From: an uncultured SAR86 cluster bacterium
Lineage (GTDB): Bacteria; Pseudomonadota; Gammaproteobacteria; Magnimaribacterales; Magnimaribacteraceae
Direction: 5' to 3'
DNA: 38,818 bases
Assembly (NCBI GenBank): GCA_902628375.1
Contig: CACOMS010000011.1
Location: 1-38,818, forward strand
Part shown: positions 32,622-38,818 of the stretch, one piece after another
How positions within the stretch are numbered: position 1 is the first letter of the stretch
Layout: each line of letters begins with the position of its first letter
Made by a program: the position numbers and the translations under genes
The notes under the pieces: generated by a model
Database searches by the model: none
What the model was told of the DNA's origin: nothing
What the model saw: only the letters and a program-made list of their open reading frames with translations

Positions 32622-34461
32622 TTGAAAAAGCTAAAAATATATTTCCTGTCATATGTCCATTTATACTATATCCACTAGAAGTGTATACCCATGAATCACT
32701 TACCACAGGACCCTGAGCTTCTATTGAACCACCTACAGCTGGTTTTTTATTTACAGTATCCGGGTACCTTTTAAAAGTATCATATTTCCATAATTTAGTT
32801 CCTGTTTCAGAATTCACTGCATAGAATTGACCATTTAATGAGCCAACGAATATGACATCATTTGCAACTGTAGGAGGTGCAGAAAAACCATCGCTACAAG
32901 ACCCTTTACCGAATAGAGGCTGTCTATTGTCTCTTTTGCAAATAAAATCAGGCTTAAAAGCCCATTTAATTTCTCCAGTATCTATATCAAGAGCATATAA
33001 ACCTGGTTGAGGTTTCCATTCATAAAGAGATTCATCGGAGGCGACATATCTATCTGAATTTGATGCAAATAATAAATTCTTACTTGTTGCCATACCAAAA
33101 TGTATTCCTCCTAACTTCCCCCCTCTTCCTACTCTTGTACTCCAAATAATTTCGCCAGAATCTTGGTTCATTGAATATATCCATCCTGACTTCTGACCTG
33201 ACAACAAAACATCTTCTCCCTTAGAATTTTTTTCTTTAATTACTCCCGCTCCAAAATCTAAATCTGGTCCATCTTCGTCTGGGCAATTAGGATTCATGGG
33301 CACTTCACAAGCTACATTATGAGCATCCCCACTGGTAGTTTGAGTTGCCCATTTCCTTTGTCCAGTGTCTAAATCTAAAACAATAATTGCATCACTGAAT
33401 TCAGAAGCTGGTGATTGTGTACTTTGTCCAGTGCCAAAAAAGATAGATCTACTTTGTTTATCAATACCTGGAGTATTCCAGACAGAAGCTCCTGCTGGTG
33501 CATATTTTTTTACAAAAGTTGGCATGACTCTTCCTACTCGTTTAGCCTCGGGTAAAACTCTATGCCTCCATAGCAAGTCACCATTTTTTGCGTTTACAGC
33601 AGCAACTCCACCACTAGAGGTGCAACATGGATGAGCAGGATTAACAGCTACAGCAGTTTCTACAGTTGATAGAGGGATAATAAGGATGGAGTCGTCTAAA
33701 GATAATGAACCTGTAGCAAAATCATATTCAGATTCTTTTCCTAAACTTTTTTTCCATATTCGTTTACCTGTAATCAGGTCTATTTTATAGACCAAAAAAT
33801 CATGATCAAAAGCAAAAGCATAAAAGCCTTCTTTTTCGTCATATACAAGTGAGTTACTAATATAAGAATCAAATGAGAATTTCCAATACTGACACCCTGT
33901 CCTTTTATCTAAAGCATATAAAGTTCTAGAGCTTGGTATGAGGAGTAAATCTCCGATTATTATGGGTTGCGATCTTGAATTTCCTCCTTCAAGAGCAAAT
34001 GACCACTTTAATTTAAGTTTTGTTACGTTGTTACTGTTTATTGAGGTGTTATCTTGTTTTCTCTTATTAAAAGCTCCATTACCCCAACCTGTCCAATCTG
34101 ATCCTGTTAATAAATCAACCTCATTAAGCTTGTTATTGCATATTTCTGGCGTGTCTTTTAAATCTGATGTATTTACATTACTTATAGTTCTAGCTATTAA
34201 TTTCTTTTCTTCTTTTGATAAATTAGTTGACATAGGTTTCATTTTTCCTGAATCCATAGAAAAATATAAAGCTTCCTCACTCCAAAGAGATAGGTCTTCC
34301 AAAGAGGGTATTTCTGAAGACTGATTTGTATGACAACTAGAACAGTTCTTTTCTATTAACTTCTTAGCCTTAATTACATTTTTCGGATTTTCAGGTGGTT
34401 CTAAAGAATAGATAAATATAGGTAGAAATAAAAAGAAACAAAGGAGAAATTTATTCTTCAT
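32614..34461 (-). CDS. PQQ-dependent alcohol dehydrogenase with N-terminal cytochrome c domain
   Basis: A 615-residue exported quinohaemoprotein. A signal peptide (KFLLCFFLFLPIFIYSL) is followed by a cytochrome c domain with Cys40-S-S-Cys43-His44 (haem c) and a likely Met ligand at MKPMS. A beta-propeller of repeated W-rich blades follows (LKWSFALEGG, KRIWKKSLG, GDLLWRH, GQRKWATQTTSGDA, GEIIWSTRVGRG, GEIKWAF, GTKLWKYD), which binds PQQ. The vicinal pair Cys279-Cys280 (HPCCTSSGG) matches the disulfide ring seen in methanol-dehydrogenase-type enzymes. The closest enzymes by layout are polyvinyl-alcohol dehydrogenases, which also carry haem c first. It oxidises an alcohol in the periplasm and passes electrons to the haem. 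It is coupled to an esterase and a transporter gene. Confidence 0.9.
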   Translation of the reverse strand: MKNKFLLCFFLFLPIFIYSLEPPENPKNVIKAKKLIEKNCSSCHTNQSSEIPSLEDLSLWSEEALYFSMDSGKMKPMSTNLSKEEKKLIARTISNVNTSDLKDTPEICNNKLNEVDLLTGSDWTGWGNGAFNKRKQDNTSINSNNVTKLKLKWSFALEGGNSRSQPIIIGDLLLIPSSRTLYALDKRTGCQYWKFSFDSYISNSLVYDEKEGFYAFAFDHDFLVYKIDLITGKRIWKKSLGKESEYDFATGSLSLDDSILIIPLSTVETAVAVNPAHPCCTSSGGVAAVNAKNGDLLWRHRVLPEAKRVGRVMPTFVKKYAPAGASVWNTPGIDKQSRSIFFGTGQSTQSPASEFSDAIIVLDLDTGQRKWATQTTSGDAHNVACEVPMNPNCPDEDGPDLDFGAGVIKEKNSKGEDVLLSGQKSGWIYSMNQDSGEIIWSTRVGRGGKLGGIHFGMATSKNLLFASNSDRYVASDESLYEWKPQPGLYALDIDTGEIKWAFKPDFICKRDNRQPLFGKGSCSDGFSAPPTVANDVIFVGSLNGQFYAVNSETGTKLWKYDTFKRYPDTVNKKPAVGGSIEAQGPVVSDSWVYTSSGYSINGHMTGNIFLAFSIE

Positions 34462-35068
34462 ATTTTAGTTTTCGAATCTTTTTAAAAGCTTCTCTGGCAA
34501 AAAGCATGTCTGTCCATCTTTTTATATTAGGTTTATAAGCCTCTTCTATTCCAAGGTTTCCTGCCAAAAATATTGCATAACTTACACAGATATCTGCAAT
34601 TGTGAATCTGTTCGAGCAAAGATATTCTCTATCAGCAAGGGTTTTTTCTAAAAGTTTAAGCCTAGCAACAAACCATCTCCTATAGCCTTCAGCAGCTTTG
34701 TCTGCAACGCCGGGTTCTTGTAGTGTGTATCTTATAAAAACTGTTTGTGGAAAAGTTAATGTTGCATCTGAATGAGTTAGCCAGTTTAGGTAACTTGCAT
34801 AATCTTCTTCATCAACATTTACCTTTAGATCTGTTGGTCCATATTTATCAACAAAATACTGACTTATGCCTACTGATTCAGTCATTCTTGCATCTCCATC
34901 TATCATGTAAGGGATAGTTCCCAATACATTGATATCTAGATAATCAGGTTTTAGAAATCTAGGAGGAAACGGAAGCATTTCTACTTCATAATTTAAACCC
35001 ATCTCTTCTGCGGTCCAAATGGGTCTCATGCCTCTTGAATCTTCACATGTGTATATTTTTATGGTCAT
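34451..35068 (-). CDS. Glutathione S-transferase-like protein
   Basis: A 205-residue GST: N-terminal thioredoxin-like part (KIYTCEDSRGMRPIWTAEEMGL), the VLGTIPYMIDGDARMTESVGISQYF segment (about 48-72) with cis-Pro and the E-S glutathione motif, and an all-helical C-domain with NRFTIADICVSYAIFLAGNLG. It resembles bacterial beta/theta-type GSTs. The usual Cys or Ser nucleophile is not obvious in its N-terminal region (CEDSRG offers both). An AGGAGGA ribosome-binding site precedes the ATG, 17 bases after the tRNA-Gly 3' end, so it may be read from the tRNA promoter. Its 3' end overlaps the PQQ enzyme gene by 11 bases. Confidence 0.88.
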   Translation of the reverse strand: MTIKIYTCEDSRGMRPIWTAEEMGLNYEVEMLPFPPRFLKPDYLDINVLGTIPYMIDGDARMTESVGISQYFVDKYGPTDLKVNVDEEDYASYLNWLTHSDATLTFPQTVFIRYTLQEPGVADKAAEGYRRWFVARLKLLEKTLADREYLCSNRFTIADICVSYAIFLAGNLGIEEAYKPNIKRWTDMLFAREAFKKIRKLKYEE

Positions 35069-35085
35069 TATTCCTCCTGAAGAGC

Positions 35086-35161
35086 TGGAGCGGGTAACCG
35101 GAATCGAACCGGTATCATCAGCTTGGAAGGCTGAGGTAATAAGCCGTTATACGATACCCGC
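35086..35161 (-). tRNA. tRNA-Gly (anticodon TCC)
   Basis: The complement reads as a complete 76-base cloverleaf: acceptor GCGGGTA paired with TACCCGC, anticodon stem TCAGC/GCTGA with the loop CTTCCAA giving anticodon TCC, T-arm ACCGG-TTCGATT-CCGGT, then discriminator T and encoded CCA. The only tRNA in the window. It is followed by a GST gene in the same direction, with 17 bases between. Confidence 0.95.
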
Positions 35162-35174
35162 AAATTTCGCTGAC

Positions 35175-35180
35175 ATTATA
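35175..35180 (-). promoter_or_regulatory. -10 box of the tRNA-Gly promoter
   Basis: A perfect TATAAT on the minus strand lies 13 bases upstream of the tRNA 5' end, followed by a G/C-containing discriminator (GTCAGCG), as is common for stable-RNA promoters. No good -35 is seen 16-18 bases upstream. The GST and following genes may share this promoter. Confidence 0.55.
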
Positions 35181-35194
35181 CAAATTTTTTGTAT
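35178..35194. repeat. Inverted repeat overlapping the tRNA promoter
   Basis: ATACAAA (35178-35184) and TTTGTAT (35188-35194) form a perfect 7-base inverted repeat around TTT. It overlaps the -10 box and lies just after the DUF4399 gene end. It is almost wholly A/T, so it is a weak terminator at most; an operator is also possible. Confidence 0.35.
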
Positions 35195-35204
35195 GATCAC
35201 CCTA

Positions 35205-35615
35205 TTAATCAATTACCTTTAATCTGATCTTTTTTGAGTAAAGCGGCATTTTATGAGGCGTATGAGTCATATCACCGAAAAGTAATTGGAAAGTGTATTC
35301 TCCGGGTTCTAGATCCAATAAAGCTTCTGTCTGGCCTTTTCCAAAATGGATATGATTTGGGCTTGTGGGTATGGGCTTAGATAAATCAGGAAGTTCCTCT
35401 AAATTAACTAATAAATGATGATGTCCAGAATTAGGATAATTAATTCCTGCAGGAGCTACTCCTTTTCCTGTTAGACCAAAAATTATCTTTACTGGACTTT
35501 TTACCTTTTGACCATCTTCTAAATTTACAAAATAAACCTTTTGTTCAGAATATAAGCAAAAAGAAAAGGTTGTTAGAAATATAAACTTATATATATATTT
35601 GTTTAGGTTTTTCAT
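35205..35615 (-). CDS. DUF4399 domain exported protein
   Basis: A 136-residue protein with a signal peptide (KYIYKFIFLTTFSFCLYS) and a DUF4399 domain of beta strands: VYFVNLEDGQKVKSPVKIIFGLTGKGVAPAG (about 27-57), the His-rich SGHHHLLVN (about 63-71), NHIHFGKGQTEALLDLEPGEYTFQLLFGD (about 87-115) and MPLYSKKIRLKVID. The conserved HHH and HIHFG histidines suggest a metal- or copper-binding periplasmic role, which is not established for the family to my knowledge. It stands alone, between the tRNA promoter and a divergent metallophosphoesterase gene 43 bases away. Confidence 0.85.
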   Translation of the reverse strand: MKNLNKYIYKFIFLTTFSFCLYSEQKVYFVNLEDGQKVKSPVKIIFGLTGKGVAPAGINYPNSGHHHLLVNLEELPDLSKPIPTSPNHIHFGKGQTEALLDLEPGEYTFQLLFGDMTHTPHKMPLYSKKIRLKVID

Positions 35616-35658
35616 AATAGTGATTTAACTATATTAAAGTACTAAGTAAAATGGTTAT

Positions 35659-36588
35659 ATGAAAAAAATCACCCTCTTTTTTATATTTTTAGCTGCTTTC
35701 AGTATCTTTTCTGAAGAAAACACTTCATTCCAACATAATTTAGAGGGAACTTTGCCTTGGACAAATGAGGACTTTGATGCATCTAAAAATAAATTCACTT
35801 TTGCTATTTTTTCAGATCTAGCTGGAGGAGAAAGAGAAGGTATATTTGAGGTGGCTGTAGAGCAATTAAATCTTCTGAGACCCGAATTTGTATTAAATGT
35901 TGGTGATTTAATTGATGACACACGATACAGATCAAATACTAATAAAAAATGGGATTCATTTAATTCCATAGCTTCTAAAATCAAAGCCCCTATTTTTTAT
36001 GTGGGAGGTAATAATGATCTTTCAAATAAGATAATGAAAGAAGAGTGGAAACGAAAATATGGAACAACTTATTATTATTTCATCTATAAGGATGTCTTAT
36101 TCTTAATTATGGATACCGAAGATTATTTAAAAGAACCAACAAATCTCTTCTCACTAACTCCAGACGCTTTGATTTCAGGTGATATAGGAAAAGAACAAAA
36201 AGATTATTTTTTAGATGTAATTAAAGATAATCAAGATGTTGTTTGGACCTTCATTTTCTTACATAAGCCTATTTGGTTAAAGTCTGAAGAACCAGAGTTT
36301 CAACAAATAGAGCAAGCGCTTGAAGATAGACCCTATACTTTATTTAACGGTCATTTACATACCTACTCTCATAAAAAAAGAAATAATAGAGATTACATAA
36401 TGTTAGGAACAACAGGAGGTAGACAGTCGCCTAAACAAGTAGCTGCTTTTGATCACCTAACATTAGTTACTGTAGATGCAAAAGGACCATCTATAGCAAA
36501 CTTAAAGCTTGAAGGAATTTTAGATAAAGAAGGCAATATTCCTAAAGAAGGAAAAAATTTATGCTTTCATGCTTTTGAGTGCGAATAA
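35659..36588 (+). CDS. Exported metallophosphoesterase with altered motif residues
   Basis: A 309-residue calcineurin-like phosphoesterase with a signal peptide (MKKITLFFIFLAAFSIFS). The motifs are in order: FAIFSDLAGG (about 49-58) where classical members have DxH, LNVGDLIDD (about 79-87), GGNNDLS (about 115-121), FLHKPIW (about 198-204) and NGHLHTYSH (about 233-241). GNND in place of GNHD/GNHE loses the usual histidine of that motif, and the first motif lacks its histidine. The fold and most metal ligands remain, so phosphoesterase activity is likely but may be changed. It stops exactly at the end of the convergent FrnE-like gene. Confidence 0.85.
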   Translation: MKKITLFFIFLAAFSIFSEENTSFQHNLEGTLPWTNEDFDASKNKFTFAIFSDLAGGEREGIFEVAVEQLNLLRPEFVLNVGDLIDDTRYRSNTNKKWDSFNSIASKIKAPIFYVGGNNDLSNKIMKEEWKRKYGTTYYYFIYKDVLFLIMDTEDYLKEPTNLFSLTPDALISGDIGKEQKDYFLDVIKDNQDVVWTFIFLHKPIWLKSEEPEFQQIEQALEDRPYTLFNGHLHTYSHKKRNNRDYIMLGTTGGRQSPKQVAAFDHLTLVTVDAKGPSIANLKLEGILDKEGNIPKEGKNLCFHAFECE

Positions 36589-37242
36589 TTATTCAGCTTC
36601 TTTTTCTAATATAGTCTCAACCCTTCTGAAGAAAGATTCAAAAGTTGCAGGTTCTTGTCCACCATGCAAAATAAACCTGTCATTAATAATATAGGTAGGT
36701 ACCGATGTGATAGCATTTTCCATAGCATTAATTTCTAGATCTGCAACCTCTTTACCTCCCTCTTTTGACTCAAGAAACTCGATTGTTTTTTTCTTGTTTA
36801 AACCAATTTCTTCTCCGATCTGAGCTAAAACTTCTGTTGAGCCCACATCTTTACCTTCAGTAAAGTGAGCATAAAATAAAGCTTCTGAAAGTTGTGTTTG
36901 CTGAGCTAAGTCTTTGATTGACCAGATAAGACGATGAGCTTTAAAAGTGTTAGGTATTCTTCTAGACTTTGAAAAATTGAATTCAAAACCTAGTTCCTCG
37001 CCTATTTTTTTCATGGTGGCTGCAAAATCAGAACCAGAAGAATTACCAAATTTTTGTTTCATGTAGAGCTCTTTGTCATAGCCATCCTCTGGTATCTCAG
37101 GATGTAATTCATATGGCCTCCATGAGACTGTAAAGTCCATTTCATGTTCTAGATTTTTTAAAGCTTTTTGAAGGTTCTTATATCCCACCACGCACCAAGG
37201 ACAAACAACGTCAGAAACTATATCTATTTTTAAATTGGTCAC
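36589..37242 (-). CDS. DsbA-family oxidoreductase, FrnE-like
   Basis: A thioredoxin-fold protein of 217 residues with the FrnE layout: a CPWC redox motif (Cys14-P-W-Cys17 in DVVCPWCVVGYKNL), a helical insertion (residues about 65-150) and the cis-Pro loop SVPTYIINDRFILHGGQEP (about 180-198). No signal peptide is seen, so it is cytoplasmic, unlike DsbA. FrnE-type proteins act as disulfide isomerases or oxidoreductases in stress responses. The gene is single, flanked by a convergent metallophosphoesterase and a divergent lipoprotein gene 62 bases away. Confidence 0.92.
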   Translation of the reverse strand: MTNLKIDIVSDVVCPWCVVGYKNLQKALKNLEHEMDFTVSWRPYELHPEIPEDGYDKELYMKQKFGNSSGSDFAATMKKIGEELGFEFNFSKSRRIPNTFKAHRLIWSIKDLAQQTQLSEALFYAHFTEGKDVGSTEVLAQIGEEIGLNKKKTIEFLESKEGGKEVADLEINAMENAITSVPTYIINDRFILHGGQEPATFESFFRRVETILEKEAE

Positions 37243-37304
37243 TATTCTTTATTATCTATTTATAAAGTATATTAATCTAGCAACTTAAGACTAAACAATT
37301 AATT

Positions 37305-37769
37305 ATGAAAAAAACTTATCTTTTTCTAATTTTCCTTTTGAGTATAGGGCTTTTTTCCTGCTCTGCTTCATATGAAGAAAAAGTAGCATCTAGTAAAGGA
37401 TTGGCTTTAGATGAATATTGTAGAAATGAGAACTCTATGTACCACAGAAGACAAAATCAAGAGACAAGAGTTTATACCACTATCAAAGGTGAAGATTTAG
37501 ATTGTACAAATTTCTCTAGTCAAGCTCTAGAAGCAAATAGCCAAGTGCAACAAGAAAAAAATACAGCAAAGAAAATTGATTTAATTAAGAATGACTTAAA
37601 AAGAGTGGAAGAAAATAAAAAGAAGAGAATAGGATACCTTTCTAAAAATATTATTATTTTAGGAGATGGAAAATCTAAAGGTAAGTCTTGTTTCTACGAT
37701 GTGTTAGGCTCACAAGAAGTTCTTTCCGTGTGCGTTAAGTGCTCATGTCCTAGTCAGGTTGAGTTTTAA
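37305..37769 (+). CDS. Small putative lipoprotein with coiled-coil segment
   Basis: I do not recognise this 154-residue protein. MKKTYLFLIFLLSIGLFSC is a clear lipoprotein signal (Cys19). The mature part has a central helical, coiled-coil-like region (NSQVQQEKNTAKKIDLIKND, then LKRVEENKKKRIGYL; about 83-117) and a Cys-rich C-terminus (KSCFYDVLG, SVCVKCSCP) with a CxxCxC arrangement that could bind metal or form disulfides. It ends with a 4-base overlap with the convergent MBL-fold gene. Confidence 0.7.
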   Translation: MKKTYLFLIFLLSIGLFSCSASYEEKVASSKGLALDEYCRNENSMYHRRQNQETRVYTTIKGEDLDCTNFSSQALEANSQVQQEKNTAKKIDLIKNDLKRVEENKKKRIGYLSKNIIILGDGKSKGKSCFYDVLGSQEVLSVCVKCSCPSQVEF

Positions 37770-38668
37770 TCAATAACCATAAGGTCTTCAGCTAAAATTA
37801 CTTCTTTACTAAATCCCTGTTTAGCTTCTTGAATAACTGACTCAGGACTAGATCCCCAGAATAGAATATGAGAAAGAACTAACTTCTTTACCCCTGCTTT
37901 CTCAGCTAAGTATCCCAGATCAACTGCTGAAGTATGATGGGCTTTGTGATAAATTTTCCAATCATCCGTCTTATTTTCCCAACCGGCTTGCGAATAAACT
38001 TCATGCACTAAAATATCAGCATCTTTTGCTTTTCTAAATAAGTTATTACTTTCCGCCGTATCTCCTGAAAAAACTATTGTTTTGTCTTTTGTAATAAATT
38101 TAAATCCAAACGAATTTTCTAAATCTCCATGATTAATGTTTATAGCTTCCACTGATAAATCTTTATTCTTAAAAATTAATCCTTCTGTTATTTCTACAAC
38201 GGTTGATTTATAACCTTTAGTGTTAGATGGTTGAGATCCATTAATTCTATAATCTATGTCTAACTCATAAGCCTTAGTAACATGGTAAACCATATCTTTA
38301 ATACCTCTAGGTCCAAATATTTTTAATGTCTCATCTCTGCCTAATACCCATGGAGTTAAAATAAGATCACTTAAACCAGCACTATGATCTGAATGTATAT
38401 GAGTAAGAAAAGCATAATTTAGATTTTGAACACTCAATTCTGGATAATCCCCTCCCCATTCAGGTGATAAGCTTGCAGCTCTTCTTACAACTCCTGGACC
38501 AAAATCAACTAAATAAGCATTACCATTTACAAGAACTGCATAAGAAGATCCGGCTCTTTCTGGATCTGGGTTTGGAGTACCAGATCCCAAGATAACTAAT
38601 TTAGTATCTGCGAATAAAACTGAAAAGCAAAAAAATAGGGAAAAGAAAACAAAAAGTGTTTTATGCAT
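37766..38668 (-). CDS. Exported MBL-fold metallo-hydrolase
   Basis: A 300-residue metallo-beta-lactamase-fold hydrolase with a signal peptide (HKTLFVFFSLFFCFSVLFA). The metal motif THIHSDHSAGL (His90-x-His92-x-Asp94-His95) is followed by a NHGDLENSFGF segment (the metal-3 histidine region), VFSGDTAESNN with Asp (about 195-205) and a LSHILFWG histidine near 266. The GSGTPNPDPERAGSSY start resembles the RNase Z/arylsulfatase-like branch, but the exported location argues against tRNA processing. Substrates may be sulfate or phosphate esters or lactones. The start overlaps the upstream CoA-transferase gene by 8 bases, so they are coupled. Confidence 0.88.
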   Translation of the reverse strand: MHKTLFVFFSLFFCFSVLFADTKLVILGSGTPNPDPERAGSSYAVLVNGNAYLVDFGPGVVRRAASLSPEWGGDYPELSVQNLNYAFLTHIHSDHSAGLSDLILTPWVLGRDETLKIFGPRGIKDMVYHVTKAYELDIDYRINGSQPSNTKGYKSTVVEITEGLIFKNKDLSVEAININHGDLENSFGFKFITKDKTIVFSGDTAESNNLFRKAKDADILVHEVYSQAGWENKTDDWKIYHKAHHTSAVDLGYLAEKAGVKKLVLSHILFWGSSPESVIQEAKQGFSKEVILAEDLMVID

Positions 38669-38818
38669 CCTGTTGAGCTGCTAATTCAGCCATTTGCTTT
38701 AACATATCTGCATTCATTTTTTCTCTTTCTTCCATTCTTTTGATAGTCTCTTCTTCGACACCAAGATTACTAAGAATTTCTCTATTATGTTGACCTAAAC
38801 TAGGAGAATGAGTTTTTG
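38661..38818 (-). CDS. CaiB/BaiF-type CoA-transferase, C-terminal part (5' end outside window)
   Basis: The frame is open from the right window edge to the TAA at 38661 (complement). The visible 51 residues read as the end of a family III CoA-transferase: THSPSLGQHNREILSNLGVEEE is the typical PxLGeHt-e-L-elG ending, followed by a helical Met/Glu-rich tail that is longer than usual (KRMEEREKMNADMLKQMAEL). Such enzymes transfer CoA between acids, as in carnitine, bile-acid or alpha-methylacyl-CoA metabolism. The active site lies outside the window, so nothing more specific can be said. It overlaps the MBL-fold gene by 8 bases. Confidence 0.75.
   Translation of the reverse strand, partial: KTHSPSLGQHNREILSNLGVEEETIKRMEEREKMNADMLKQMAELAAQQDA

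Noticed and set aside
33365-34324. Plus-strand frames opposite the PQQ dehydrogenase
   Set aside because: They are antisense shadows of a clearly recognisable gene.
35019-35222. A plus-strand frame of 67 codons
   Set aside because: It runs across the tRNA-Gly in antisense; the VTGIEPVSSAWKAEVISRY-like peptide is the familiar false product of tRNA sequence.
1-38818. CRISPR arrays, insertion sequences, prophage or attachment sites
   Set aside because: I looked for repeated spacers, transposase or integrase motifs and direct repeats beside the tRNA and saw none.

Overview
The window looks like a piece of a streamlined, AT-rich (about one third G+C, judged by eye) marine gammaproteobacterial chromosome. 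The SAR86 group or a close relative is my best guess. The reasons are the very tight gene packing, frequent 1-14 bp overlaps between genes, and the mix of many acyl-CoA and short-chain dehydrogenase genes with DUF3604 proteins, phytanoyl-CoA-type oxygenases and secreted hydrolases. There is no phage, IS, CRISPR or rRNA gene, and one tRNA. No stretch over 300 bases lacks a gene; the largest gaps are about 140 bases and hold the tRNA and its promoter. Both window edges cut a gene: the C-terminus of an enoyl-CoA hydratase on the left, and the C-terminus of a CaiB/BaiF-type CoA-transferase on the right.

Left part (1-10.1 kb). A secreted-type isoaspartyl peptidase/asparaginase follows the partial hydratase. 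A long minus-strand run (7253 down to 1169) carries an ATP:ADP-antiporter-like membrane protein, a Rieske ferredoxin, a small lipoprotein, then a beta-oxidation-like set: SDR, enoyl-CoA hydratase, AMP-forming acyl-CoA synthetase and a second SDR. A YwaF-type membrane protein (+) converges on a three-gene minus operon of a small membrane protein, a possible ferritin-like di-iron protein, and a two-module VOC protein.

Middle (10.2-24 kb). A plus-strand operon encodes an M3 oligopeptidase lipoprotein, a long GST, a protein with two DsbA/HCCA-isomerase-like modules, a serine hydrolase and an SDR. It converges on a minus-strand block of a family-VIII-type esterase, a HupE/UreJ-type membrane protein, a parvulin-type isomerase and two tandem DUF3604 paralogues.

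24-25 kb. A near-perfect LexA (SOS) box sits between face-to-face promoters. It heads a plus-strand set of a 62-aa one-span membrane protein, an easily missed 40-aa very basic protein, and a steroid-5-alpha-reductase-type membrane enzyme. This is the most novel-looking locus of the window.

Right part (25.1-38.8 kb). Two abutting acyl-CoA dehydrogenases (possibly a heteromeric pair) converge on an amidohydrolase and a phytanoyl-CoA dioxygenase-like protein. A PhoD-like phosphatase follows. Next is a translationally coupled minus-strand operon led by tRNA-Gly(TCC) and a GST, then a haem-c plus PQQ dehydrogenase, a PHB-depolymerase/LpqC-type hydrolase, the malonate transporter pair MadL-MadM and a 73-aa unknown. 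The dehydrogenase plus hydrolase layout resembles polyvinyl-alcohol (1,3-polyol) degradation operons. The window closes with a DUF4399 protein, a metallophosphoesterase with altered motifs, a FrnE-like DsbA protein, a small lipoprotein, an MBL-fold hydrolase and the partial CoA-transferase.
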